A stretch of 64,000 nt of DNA, from positions 1-64,000 of the forward strand of contig URDU01000011.1 of NCBI GenBank assembly GCA_900546625.1, in the 5' to 3' direction. The position numbers were made by a program, and so were the translations under genes. A model generated the notes under the pieces. The model was not told the origin of the DNA. It worked only from the letters and a program-made list of their open reading frames with translations, and made no database searches. This document shows, piece by piece, positions 1 to 7,806 of the stretch. Position 1 is the first letter of the stretch; each line of letters opens with the position of its first letter. Origin of the DNA: an uncultured Lachnobacterium sp. (lineage in GTDB: Bacteria > Bacillota > Clostridia > Lachnospirales > Lachnospiraceae).

Positions 1-50
1 GTCTTGCCGTGGTCAACGTGGGCAATGATTGCGATATTGCGTAATTCCAT
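1..50 (-). CDS. typA: TypA/BipA ribosome-associated GTPase, N-terminal fragment
   Basis: Only the first 16 to 17 codons lie in the window; the gene runs off the left edge on the minus strand. The start reads MELRNIAIIAHVDHGKT, which is the beginning of a translational GTPase with the G1 P-loop (AHVDHGKT). The N-terminal wording fits TypA/BipA better than LepA or TetM-type ribosomal protection proteins, which begin differently. TypA binds ribosomes and supports 50S assembly and stress growth. The mobile-element debris starts within 250 bases upstream, so this gene marks the left chromosomal flank. Confidence 0.8.
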   Translation of the reverse strand, partial: MELRNIAIIAHVDHGK

Positions 51-293
51 AATATCCATCTCCAAAATAACTTGTATTTAAATATAATTCTAGTATTTAT
101 CACAGAGATAAAAACGGAAATTTAAAACTTAACAAAGGTATAAAAGTTGGTAGTGATGTTCCTAAAACAATAAATATGAACATTCCTATTCCAACTCAAA
201 AATACAAACATAGATGTTATAGTATGTAATTAAGACTTTGCTTTATAAGCGAGGTTTATTTTTTTAAATTTTAAAGAAAGGAGGACTTACATT

Positions 294-500
294 ATGGGAA
301 ATGTTAAAGAAAATTATGAAATAATGTTTACTACTTATCCAGATTTAGTAAACATCAAACAATTAACAAAAATGCTAGGTATTGGCATTACTCTTGCTTA
401 TAGATTAGTTAAAAATAATACTATTAAAGCTATAAAAGTTGGCAGAGAATATAAAATACCAAAAAGAAATGTAATATCTTATCTAACGAAAAACGATTAA
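294..500 (+). CDS. Excisionase-family DNA-binding protein (Xis)
   Basis: This is a 68-residue protein that ends in a winged-helix excisionase domain: a helix-turn-helix around residues 20-40 (TKMLGIGITLAYRLVKNN) followed by the wing IKAIKVGREYKIPKRNVISYL. Such proteins bend DNA at the attachment site and bias a tyrosine integrase towards excision in Tn916/Tn1549-like elements. The SD AAGGAGG sits about 9 bases before the ATG. The DNA is AT-rich compared with the core genes. It lies just before an integrase start, the usual xis-int order, but that integrase is broken, so this copy cannot work in cis. Confidence 0.8.
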   Translation: MGNVKENYEIMFTTYPDLVNIKQLTKMLGIGITLAYRLVKNNTIKAIKVGREYKIPKRNVISYLTKND

Positions 501-591
501 ATGACTAGATTTTTGGCTATTATAGTGGTATTATATTATCAATATTAATAGTAGGTTATATCAAGTCTGTTATTTAAAGAAAGGAGTCAAA

Positions 592-891
592 ATGGTAACA
601 GTAAGCCTACAAGAAAAGAACGGTGTATATCAAGCCGTAATTAATTATAAAGATGAAAATTGAAAGAGAAAGCAAAAATGGCTTTCTACAAAATTAAAAG
701 TTAGAGGAAATAAAAAACGAACCCACAGGCTCTGTCAGATTGGTGGCGCAGTGGAATCGGTTCTTGGCTGTCCGATTGAGGAGGAAGATTTACCAAAGTT
801 GATAGGCTTCTTAAAAAGGCAGGAAACAAACGGAAAGTTTTTCTCAAAGGCGATGCAGAAAGAGCCACTTACAGATATGGAGGAAGTGTAA
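592..891 (+). pseudogene. Chimeric remnant: tyrosine integrase start fused to DUF3847 protein tail
   Basis: The ATG at 592 has a strong SD (AAAGGAG) and begins MVTVSLQEKNGVYQAVINYK, the N-terminal arm of a Tn-type tyrosine integrase. A TGA at 661-663 interrupts it where family members have Gly (GGA), after which the same frame continues KRKQKWLSTKLKVRGNKKR. From about 715 the frame turns into THRLCQIGGAVESVLGCPI, recognisable as the C-terminus of the DUF3847 protein that normally precedes a MobA/MobL relaxase. It ends at TAA 889-891. I infer a deletion that joined the integrase start to a mobilisation module. The catalytic integrase domain is absent. Confidence 0.7.
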
Positions 892-916
892 TGGCGGAGG
901 GAGTGGTTTTTCCATT

Positions 917-969
917 CCCTTCATTGCCTTTGAATGAAGGGCGCACTTATGGACAACCAGAGGTCGTCC
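917..969 (-). other. Probable origin of transfer (oriT) of MOBQ type
   Basis: Read on the minus strand, 949 to 938 spells TAAGTGCGCCCT, the nick-region core known from RSF1010/R1162-type oriT sequences cut by MobA-family (MOBQ) relaxases. Directly 5' of it on the same strand is an inverted repeat, GGACGACC/GGTTGTCC with a 3-base loop (969-951, one mismatch), matching the known layout of repeat then nick core. A second perfect 9-bp repeat (917-925 with 933-941) flanks the other side. It lies about 200 bases before a MobA/MobL relaxase. Function is inferred from motif and position. Confidence 0.65.
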
Positions 970-1171
970 TTATAAGTTTGCCACAAGTGGCAACCGGTCT
1001 GCGCTTACGCTTGCCGGGCTCGTTCCGTCGGCGGGGCTTTCAGCCAGACCTGCTCATGCCGCAGGGGGCACTCTTGCGCAGAGGGCGTTCCGACAGCTTC
1101 ACTTCTGCCAAACCAGAAGAAGATGCTGTCGGAAATCAATGCCGGATACGGCAGAAAGGGGGAATCGTATC

Positions 1172-2893
1172 ATGGCGATATTTCACTTTACAGTAAAGAT
1201 TGTCGGGCGCAGTAAAGGAAAATCTGTCATATCCGCATCGGCATATCTTAATGGAGATGTGATGAAGAATGAGGAAACAGGCAGAATCAGTTACTATACT
1301 TCCAAAAAGGAAGTCGTCTACACCAGTCTGATGATGTGCGAAAATGCACCTTCTGAATGGCTGCATGTACCGGAAGAAAATATAAAAAGGTTTCAACAGT
1401 CTATCCGTTATAAAAGAGCGGATGATAAAGATGCCGCACTGGAAAAGTTTAAAATCACATTTCAGAAACAGCGTCTATGGAATGAGGTATTGAAGATAGA
1501 AAAAAATGCAGATGCACAGCTTGGACGCTCATTTGAATTCTCCCTGCCGAAAGAATGGAGCAGACAGGAACAGATTGATTATACAACCGAATATATTCAA
1601 AAGACTTTCGTGGACGAGGGAATGTGTGCCGACTGGAGCATACACGATAAGGGCGACGGGAACCCACATGTGCATTTACTTGTAACCATGCGACCATTCA
1701 ATCCAGATCACTCATGGGGCAACAAAGAAGTCAAGGACTGGGATTTTGTCAGAGATACTGACGGAAATATCGTGGTTGATGAATCCCACCCGGACTGGTG
1801 GCAGGATAAGAAAAATCCTGACCGGCATGGGATCCGCATTCCGGTACTTGATGAAAACGGCGTACAGAAAGTCGGGGCAAGAAACCGAAAACAATGGAAA
1901 CGGGTTCTGACCGATGCTACCGGCTGGAATAATCCAAAGAATTGTGAGTTATGGCGAAGCGAATGGGCTAGGATGTGTAACCGGCATTTATCCATAGACA
2001 ATCAGATTGACCACCGCTCTTATGAAAGACAGGGCAAATTGAAAGTCCCTACGATTCATGAGGGTGCAGATGCAAGGAAGATTGAGGAAAAATATCTCAC
2101 CGGGCAGATAAGGAAAGGTTCATGGAAGGTCGAGGAAAACCAGATGATAAAAAAACAAAATGCACTGCTGCAAAAGGTAATCACAACCTTTGGTAAGGTA
2201 TCCGGTGCATTGTCAATATGGAAGGAGTGGTTGAATGACATTAGAAGAAAGCAAAGAAGTAATTCCCATGATGGAAGCAATGATTACACGGATAGAGGAA
2301 CAGCAGAATATCATGGCAGAGATGCTTCAGGAGATACAGGAAAAAGACGAGAAGCTGATGTGCTTTCAGGAGCAGGAAGAACGATTGCAGCAATTAGAGA
2401 AAGAATTATCAGAGCTACTTCAAATCTTGCCGGATACAGAAGAACTGTTGATACTTCTGGAAGAAAAGACAGACCAGATACAGAATCTTACAGACGAGAA
2501 TCAGCAATGGCAGGAATTGGCACAGAAATTAAACAGCGAGAACCGATTATTACAGAAACAGAACAGCGAATTGCTGACATTAAACAGCAGATAGAGAAAG
2601 CGAGGAATATAGATGATAGAATACGAAAACTCAAAGAGCGACGATCAACTGGAAGAATTGCTACTGCTGACGGAGCAGATGCAGGACGAACTCGACCAGA
2701 AAGACCGGACTATCAGGGAACTGAAAGTGCAGCTCGACGAATCGCTGATCTTGAACGAGAGGTTAAACAGCGAGAACAGAGTCGGGAACATTCAAGCCTT
2801 GAAGAACGACTTGAGGAAAACAAAAGAATTATTGCAGAGCGAGAAAGAGGAAACGCACGCTGCCGAAATTATGACAGAGGAATGTCAAGATAA
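1172..2893 (+). CDS. mobL: MobA/MobL family relaxase (MOBQ)
   Basis: This 573-residue relaxase would nick one strand at oriT and lead it into the recipient. Residues 1-170 carry the MobA/MobL fold: Tyr25 in ISASAYLNG is the likely catalytic tyrosine, and His158 with NPHVH (His166, His168) forms the metal-binding motif. The start at 1172 follows the SD AAAGGGGG; an upstream in-frame ATG at 1139 lacks one. The last 220 residues are highly charged and helical, and their DNA is overlapped in another frame by a coiled-coil gene and the start of the DUF6040 gene. A candidate oriT lies upstream. No type IV secretion genes remain, so it could act only with helper functions. Confidence 0.85.
   Translation: MAIFHFTVKIVGRSKGKSVISASAYLNGDVMKNEETGRISYYTSKKEVVYTSLMMCENAPSEWLHVPEENIKRFQQSIRYKRADDKDAALEKFKITFQKQRLWNEVLKIEKNADAQLGRSFEFSLPKEWSRQEQIDYTTEYIQKTFVDEGMCADWSIHDKGDGNPHVHLLVTMRPFNPDHSWGNKEVKDWDFVRDTDGNIVVDESHPDWWQDKKNPDRHGIRIPVLDENGVQKVGARNRKQWKRVLTDATGWNNPKNCELWRSEWARMCNRHLSIDNQIDHRSYERQGKLKVPTIHEGADARKIEEKYLTGQIRKGSWKVEENQMIKKQNALLQKVITTFGKVSGALSIWKEWLNDIRRKQRSNSHDGSNDYTDRGTAEYHGRDASGDTGKRREADVLSGAGRTIAAIRERIIRATSNLAGYRRTVDTSGRKDRPDTESYRRESAMAGIGTEIKQREPIITETEQRIADIKQQIEKARNIDDRIRKLKERRSTGRIATADGADAGRTRPERPDYQGTESAARRIADLEREVKQREQSREHSSLEERLEENKRIIAERERGNARCRNYDRGMSR
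2235..2594 (+). CDS. Coiled-coil protein encoded inside the relaxase gene in another frame
   Basis: This 119-residue protein is rich in Glu, Gln and Leu with heptad-like spacing (for example LLQKQNSELLTLN near the end), indicating one long coiled coil. It lies wholly within the 3' part of mobL but in a different frame. An excellent SD, AAGGAG at 2222-2227, sits 7 bases from its ATG, which argues for real translation. The same frame resumes at 2613 in the DUF6040 gene after two stop codons. A coiled-coil ORF between the relaxase and DUF6040 suggests a role in the mobilisation module, but its function is unknown. Confidence 0.6.
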   Translation: MTLEESKEVIPMMEAMITRIEEQQNIMAEMLQEIQEKDEKLMCFQEQEERLQQLEKELSELLQILPDTEELLILLEEKTDQIQNLTDENQQWQELAQKLNSENRLLQKQNSELLTLNSR

Positions 2894-3581
2894 GCTAAGG
2901 CAGGCAGAACAGGAAAGGGACTATGCACTCTCCCATCAGAAAAAAGTAGAGATACCGGTTGAAAAGCCGGTACTCTATCAAAAGTGTGGGAATTGTAACC
3001 AGACAGCTTATCTGAGAGCGAAGGAACGGTATGATACGCAGAGATAAAAACTGGCAGGCAGATATAAAGCAAAAACAGCCATGTATGAAGCATCGATGTT
3101 TTTGCTGATATGGTATTCCGTATCGACTACTCTTTTTCAGATAATACTGTCAAAAATCTTTATTTCTGATTGCGCGGTATTCTTTGATACAATCGCAACT
3201 TTTATACAGAGCATTGCAGGGTGGATTATACTGACAGGAAAGAATGTGGCACAGATTAGTAATGGAATATCTTATCCTGTCGTTGCCGGAATTATATACT
3301 GGCTGATAAGATTATTGATTTGCGGTGGCTGTCTGGTGGGTGCAGAAATACTTTTAGCATTCATCGGGATAAAGATTGCCGGGCTATATAAGAAATACTG
3401 TTGGGATATGATTACAATACTGGTAACACTTATAAGCATGGCAATAGCAATCTATTTTGGAGATTGGATAAAGACAGTATTGCCGATCAATCTGCTATTT
3501 TTCTTATTATTCGTGCAACTGGTATATGTTGGAATCAGGTGGTATATGAAAGGCTGGCGGGATACAAGGAGTTATTATTAA
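2613..3581 (+). pseudogene. DUF6040 family membrane protein, split by an in-frame stop
   Basis: The first part (2613-3047) is a coiled coil ending in a zinc-knuckle-like CGNCNQTAYLRAKERYD. A TAA at 3045-3047 interrupts the frame, which continues without a shift as KLAGRYKAKTAMYEASMFLL and then about four membrane helices to 3581. DUF6040 proteins of Firmicutes ICEs have exactly this order: coiled coil, Cys motif, basic linker, membrane part. The stop therefore appears to be a point nonsense mutation. The downstream piece has an ATG at 3081 but no convincing SD. The start overlaps the relaxase gene by 281 bases. Confidence 0.7.
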
Positions 3582-3585
3582 AATT

Positions 3586-3624
3586 GCAAACAGATAGATT
3601 AAATATATAAATCTATCCATTTGC
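3586..3624. repeat. Inverted repeat downstream of the mobilisation genes
   Basis: The two 15-base arms, 3586-3600 and 3610-3624, pair at 13 of 15 positions around a 9-base AT loop. It lies 5 bases after the stop of the DUF6040 remnant. It may end transcription, but it has no U-run and could instead be a recombination relic. The rest of the gap up to 3757 shows nothing else. Confidence 0.5.
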
Positions 3625-3757
3625 ATATAGAATACTTTTATCTTTTGAACATTGTAAATATGATGCATAAATAGTATATTGTCAGCATAATTGATACAGA
3701 TAATAAAACGAAAAACAACATCATCTCCAAATATTGTATGATTACGGAAAGTAGAAA

Positions 3758-4654
3758 TTAAGAAATTTCCTCTGTTTTCTTCTTTCTGTATTCATTTGGA
3801 CTCATATGATAATATTGTCTAAACTTCCGGCAGAAATAGCCGGAACTTGTAAATCCGGTTTCTTCTGCAATGGAAGAAACCGATTTTTGAGTGATATAAA
3901 GTTGTTCAGCAGCCTGTGCTAGTCTGTATTGAATTAGATATGCTACCGGAGAACAGTGGATGCCAGTTTGAAAAATGTGTAAAGCTCCACTTTTGCTAAT
4001 AGATGCCGATGCCGCAATCGTCTCCAATGTAATCTCTTCCATGTAGTGATCATGAATATACTGCATCATAGCTTGTAATCTTGCTTGTTTGTGATTTAAT
4101 CGATGAATACTGTTAGAATCAGAAGTCCAGTCCATATTTTTTTGCAATATGTTCCAAAGCTGAAATAAAAGTTGTATAGTACATAATTCATTATCCGGCT
4201 TAGTTTCCTGAATAGTACAAATTTGCGACAAAAGTTGTAGCACCTGTTTTCCAAATGTGTTGGATGGACTGAAAACTTGATATGGAACAGACGAGCTTAT
4301 CACAGGAAGAATATATTTTTCGTAAATGAGGCTGTTTTCGGGTGCTAATAGGGTTGGCGAAAAAACAATATTAGGTGCAAATGTACTGCTTTGTGCTTCA
4401 AAACGATGCAGGACACCGCTATTGATAAATATGCCGCAACCTTTATGTAGTTCTATTTTACTTGTACCTATAAGGCAGAGCGCAGTACCTTCAGCAATAT
4501 AAAGAAATTCTAATTCATGATGCCAATGCCAGTCAATGCGATGGAAGTCAAATTTCCAAATATTATCAGGATAGTATGCAAATGGATAACGATTGTTGCC
4601 ATGCTGGATGGTTTCTCGTAGTGTTTCATCTGTAGTTATCTTAAAAGTCTCCAT
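3758..4654 (-). CDS. AraC-family transcriptional regulator with N-terminal cupin
   Basis: This 298-residue regulator has an N-terminal cupin sensing part (about residues 1-150, including WHWHHELEFLYIAEGTALC) and a C-terminal AraC pair of helix-turn-helix motifs (about 190-295, ending with the signature region FTSSGYFCRKFRQYYHMSPNEYR). I place the start at 4654 (METFKIT) because GAGGAAA lies 8 bases upstream; the longer reading from 4669 has no SD. It is divergent from the MFS/DUF1349 pair, the usual layout for a sugar-responsive activator of its neighbours. The inducer is unknown. Confidence 0.85.
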   Translation of the reverse strand: METFKITTDETLRETIQHGNNRYPFAYYPDNIWKFDFHRIDWHWHHELEFLYIAEGTALCLIGTSKIELHKGCGIFINSGVLHRFEAQSSTFAPNIVFSPTLLAPENSLIYEKYILPVISSSVPYQVFSPSNTFGKQVLQLLSQICTIQETKPDNELCTIQLLFQLWNILQKNMDWTSDSNSIHRLNHKQARLQAMMQYIHDHYMEEITLETIAASASISKSGALHIFQTGIHCSPVAYLIQYRLAQAAEQLYITQKSVSSIAEETGFTSSGYFCRKFRQYYHMSPNEYRKKKTEEIS

Positions 4655-4769
4655 GCTATATTTCCTCATAAATAATAAAATTTGTTATATTGTACCATAA
4701 ATATATGATTTTATACAATGACTAGATATAAAGTTTACGATATAATCACATTTATTAGAGGAGGACAAA

Positions 4770-5981
4770 ATGAAAAGCCAATATAATAAGACAATTACAG
4801 CCTGTTTTGTAGGTTATATTGTACAAGCTATCGTTAATAATTTTACACCACTGCTTTTTTTGTTTTTTCAGAAATGCTATCATATTCCAATTTCCCAAAT
4901 TACATTGTTAGTGACTTTTAATTTTGGGATACAACTACTGGTTGATTTTATTTCTGTCAGATTTGTTGATAAAATAGGATATCGGATATCAATGATTATA
5001 GCTCATGTTCTAGCAGCGGCAGGATTATTCCTTCTTACAGTTTTACCAGAGATTTTACCAGTTTCCTTTATTGGAATTTTGATTGCTGTAATGATCTATG
5101 CGGTAGGTGGTGGACTTTTGGAAGTCCTAGTCAGTCCAGTTGTTGAGGCTTGTCCATCCGACAATAAGGAAAAAGCAATGAGCCTGTTGCATTCTTTTTA
5201 TTGCTGGGGACACGCCGGAGTTGTACTCATATCAACAGTGTTCTTTTATGTAGTCGGTATAGATAACTGGAAAATATTAGCCATGATTTGGGCGGTTATT
5301 CCAATTGGAAATGCTTTTGTTTTTTCAAAGGTTCCCATTGCACCATTGCTTGAGGATGGAGATACCGGACTTGGATTAAAGGAATTGTTTCGGATGAAAA
5401 TTTTTTGGATTTTGTTGATTATGATGATATGTGCAGGAGCAAGTGAGCAAGCAGTAAGTCAATGGGCCTCTGCTTTTGCAGAAAAAGGTCTTGGAATTTC
5501 AAAGGCAGCCGGCGACTTAGCAGGGCCGATGGCATTTGCGATTCTAATGGGAATATCAAGATTGTTTTATGGTAAGTATGGTGACCGTATCAATTTGGAA
5601 CACTTTATGATTTATAGTAGTTTTTTATGTATTTTATCCTATTTAGGGATTTCATTATTCTCGATTCCGCTATTAAATCTGATTGCCTGCGCTGTCTGTG
5701 GGCTTTCAGTGGGAATCATGTGGCCTGGAACTTTCAGCAAGGCATCAGCAGCTTTGCCCAAAGGGGGAACAGCCATGTTTGCATTGCTGGCATTAGGTGG
5801 AGATATAGGTTGTTCAGGAGGTCCTACATTGGTTGGAATGGTATCAGGAGCTTTTGGGGATAACCTAAAGATGGGAATTTTGGCAGGAATTATTTTTCCA
5901 GTGTTGCTACTTATAGGAGTCATTCTTTGCAGAAGACAAAAGAAAATTACTAATTATAATACAGTGAAAAGTAGGCACTAA
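4770..5981 (+). CDS. MFS transporter, probable sugar permease
   Basis: This 403-residue protein has about twelve hydrophobic helices and no signal sequence. The motif RFVDKIGYRIS in the first cytoplasmic loop is the MFS motif A region, and a related sequence (RLFYGKYGDRIN) follows in the second half. It resembles the FucP/YfmO-like MFS sets that Lachnospiraceae keep beside carbohydrate genes. The SD GAGGAGG lies 6 bases before the ATG. A TATAAT at 4741-4746 without a good -35 fits an activator-dependent promoter, presumably driven by the divergent AraC protein. The substrate cannot be read from the sequence. Confidence 0.8.
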   Translation: MKSQYNKTITACFVGYIVQAIVNNFTPLLFLFFQKCYHIPISQITLLVTFNFGIQLLVDFISVRFVDKIGYRISMIIAHVLAAAGLFLLTVLPEILPVSFIGILIAVMIYAVGGGLLEVLVSPVVEACPSDNKEKAMSLLHSFYCWGHAGVVLISTVFFYVVGIDNWKILAMIWAVIPIGNAFVFSKVPIAPLLEDGDTGLGLKELFRMKIFWILLIMMICAGASEQAVSQWASAFAEKGLGISKAAGDLAGPMAFAILMGISRLFYGKYGDRINLEHFMIYSSFLCILSYLGISLFSIPLLNLIACAVCGLSVGIMWPGTFSKASAALPKGGTAMFALLALGGDIGCSGGPTLVGMVSGAFGDNLKMGILAGIIFPVLLLIGVILCRRQKKITNYNTVKSRH

Positions 5982-6023
5982 ATATAGCTGCTTATTAAAA
6001 TAAAAAAGAAAGTGAGAAAAAAG

Positions 6024-6623
6024 ATGGAATTTTTGAAAAACAATCCTAAATGGATACGTCAACCAAAGCAGGTACAAATTAGTGAGGATAAAGTTGTAAT
6101 TCTTACAGAAAGGGGTACCGACTTATGGGCACGCACTTATTATGGTTTTCAAAATGATAATGCTCCAGTATTTCAAGTTGAAACAACGGACAAGTACTTT
6201 TCTTTTATTGTTAAAACAGAATTCGAGAGTACCTGTCGTTTTGACCAGTGTGGTGTGGCTATGTATTTAAATAGTGATAATTGGTTTAAGGCATCTATAG
6301 AATATGAGAATAAAAAAATACAGCGATTGGGAAGCGTTGTAACCAATCATGGATATTCTGACTGGGCAACAACAGACATATCCTCTGATATTAAAAGTAT
6401 GTGGTATCGTTTTTCACGAAGGGACAGTGACTACTGTATTGAATGCAGTGAGGATGGCATAAATTTCAGACAAATGCGTATTTTCCATATGTGGGAAGGT
6501 GCAGAAAAAATTACTTATGGAATATATGCATGCAGCCCGACAGAAGGCTCATATAAGGCAACATTTTCAAATATGCAGATTACGGAATGTAAATGGGAAT
6601 CAGATGCAGACTGGCGTGATTGA
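6024..6623 (+). CDS. DUF1349 family protein (concanavalin-like fold)
   Basis: This 199-residue cytosolic protein matches the DUF1349 family, a beta-sandwich of the concanavalin A-like lectin/glucanase fold, with typical segments FKASIEYENKKIQRLGSVVTN, WYRFSRRDSDYCIECSEDG and YGIYACSPTEGSYKATF. Family members are thought to bind or act on carbohydrates but few are characterised. I chose the ATG at 6024; the GTG at 6012 lies within its SD-like GTGAG. It follows the MFS gene by 42 bases and is closed by a terminator, so the two form one operon, probably a sugar uptake and handling cassette. Confidence 0.75.
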   Translation: MEFLKNNPKWIRQPKQVQISEDKVVILTERGTDLWARTYYGFQNDNAPVFQVETTDKYFSFIVKTEFESTCRFDQCGVAMYLNSDNWFKASIEYENKKIQRLGSVVTNHGYSDWATTDISSDIKSMWYRFSRRDSDYCIECSEDGINFRQMRIFHMWEGAEKITYGIYACSPTEGSYKATFSNMQITECKWESDADWRD

Positions 6624-6695
6624 TGATATGATTTCTAAAGATAAATCTCATATGAGAATCATTATCAGTTAAATTGAATAATAAATATAAGCCAA

Positions 6696-6736
6696 AAATA
6701 ATCCCCGAAAAATTTTAGAATTTTTGGGGATTATTT
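6696..6736 (+). terminator. Intrinsic terminator after the MFS/DUF1349 operon
   Basis: The arms AAATAATCCCC and GGGGATTATTT pair perfectly, extended inward by an A/T stem with one bulged G and a TTAG loop. The right arm ends in a T-rich stretch. It can work in both directions and also faces the DUF6061 remnant. Confidence 0.85.
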
Positions 6737-6740
6737 AACA

Positions 6741-6977
6741 TTATAAATAAAGAGTGTCATCTGCATCCACCCATATTTGCATCGTTCCATCAAGATATAA
6801 TTTTGCATATTCAAGTGGTTCATCAATGGCAAGTGCGTTTAATGAACAGACTGATCCGGGTGTGGTTTTTAAATCCTTCTCAGCTTCCTAACAGTCAATA
6901 CGGAGCATATAGCCAGCACTGGTATATACATCAATGCTGTTGCGTTGTGGATTGTATTCTGCAAATATTGTTCTCAT
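6741..6977 (-). pseudogene. DUF6061-like mobile-element protein with an internal stop
   Basis: On the minus strand an ATG at 6977, preceded by GGAG, opens a 78-residue frame: MRTIFAEYNPQRNSIDVYTS, then an amber TAG at 6890-6888, then EAEKDLKTTPGSV and a tail with LEYAKLYLDGTMQIWVDA. The pattern matches the small DUF6061-type proteins common in Firmicutes conjugative elements. The stop sits where Trp (TGG) is expected, so one base change explains it. Overlapping plus-strand ORFs are antisense shadows. Confidence 0.6.
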
Positions 6978-7284
6978 CGTATCAAATCTCCTTATCGTTA
7001 AATCAATCATTTGTTGCAAAAATCAGAAGCATTTCAATCAGTTCACAATGTCACTTTTATTTTGTGTTATACTGTTTTATATAATTTTCTTGCCCTTGTT
7101 TTTGCCCTTATCAGAGTTCGTAAACACTGGTGGGACGATATAACGCAAGGGAAACAATAAGGGAAAGCTCACCTGCGATAAACTTTGTGTTTTCAAGGGA
7201 TTGAGAGATATTTGATAATAAAATATAACAGTTATTAAATCCCTTGGAATATATGAAATCTCAATTCAAGTTTGTCGAACACAT
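6978..7284. other. Intergenic stretch without an intact gene
   Basis: The 307 bases are AT-rich. I see no complete gene, only an 8-base inverted repeat (AAGGGATT near 7197, AATCCCTT near 7245) enclosing about 40 bases. It is probably debris from element decay. Short hydrophobic plus-strand ORFs here lack ribosome binding sites. Confidence 0.5.
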
Positions 7285-7800
7285 GAAAATTTGAAGTTTA
7301 CAGCGAGGTGAAAGAGGTTGCTGAAAGACTTCAAATAGATTATCATGTGGTTTTGCCTATATTAGATGGTCATGCAGGATGTGATAAGCAGTTTACGACG
7401 ATAGAGAATAATGCTTTGGATATTATAGAATTTGTAAATAGTAAATTGGGCGGTTCTGTTTTAATGATGGGAGGACTATCACTTGGAGGGCAGATTTTGC
7501 TTGAAATTTTATCTCAACGCAAAGATATATGTAAGTATGCAATAGTGGAAAGTGTACTTATGATACCTTCAAAATTTAAATATTCTATGATTAAACCGGC
7601 GTTTGGAAGTTGCTATGGCTTAATAAAGTATAAGTGGTTTTCAAAATTGCAATTCAAATCACTACGAATAAAGTCGAATTTGTTTGATGAATATTACAAA
7701 GATACTTGTGCTATTAGAAAGAGTGATATGATTGCCTTTTTACAGGAAAACTCAGTATATTCACTAAAAGATGGCATTGGAGAGTGTGAAGCAAGGAGCA
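7285..7800 (+). pseudogene. Alpha/beta hydrolase, truncated at both ends
   Basis: The frame, open from about 7285, gives roughly 170 residues from the middle of an alpha/beta hydrolase. The nucleophile elbow GLSLGG is present (Ser as nucleophile), and upstream HVVLPILDGHAG fits strand beta-4 and the following loop. The N-terminal oxyanion segment is missing, and the C-terminus, where the catalytic Asp and His should be, runs into the SD of the HAD gene. A GTG at 7308 could start translation but the product could not fold as a full enzyme. I infer a deletion remnant. Confidence 0.65.
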
Positions 7801-7806
7801 TTTATT

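Noticed and set aside
891-1196. A 101-codon ORF between the DUF3847 tail and mobL.
   Set aside because: It spans the oriT repeats, has no recognisable domain, and overlaps the mobL start. I treat it as non-coding.
592-6977. Stop codon readthrough or recoding as an explanation for the three internal stops.
   Set aside because: All three stop codons are used as ordinary terminators by the intact genes here, and the genes affected are exactly those of the dead element.
6803-7143. Two hydrophobic plus-strand ORFs.
   Set aside because: They lie largely antisense to the DUF6061-like remnant or in AT-rich debris, without SDs.
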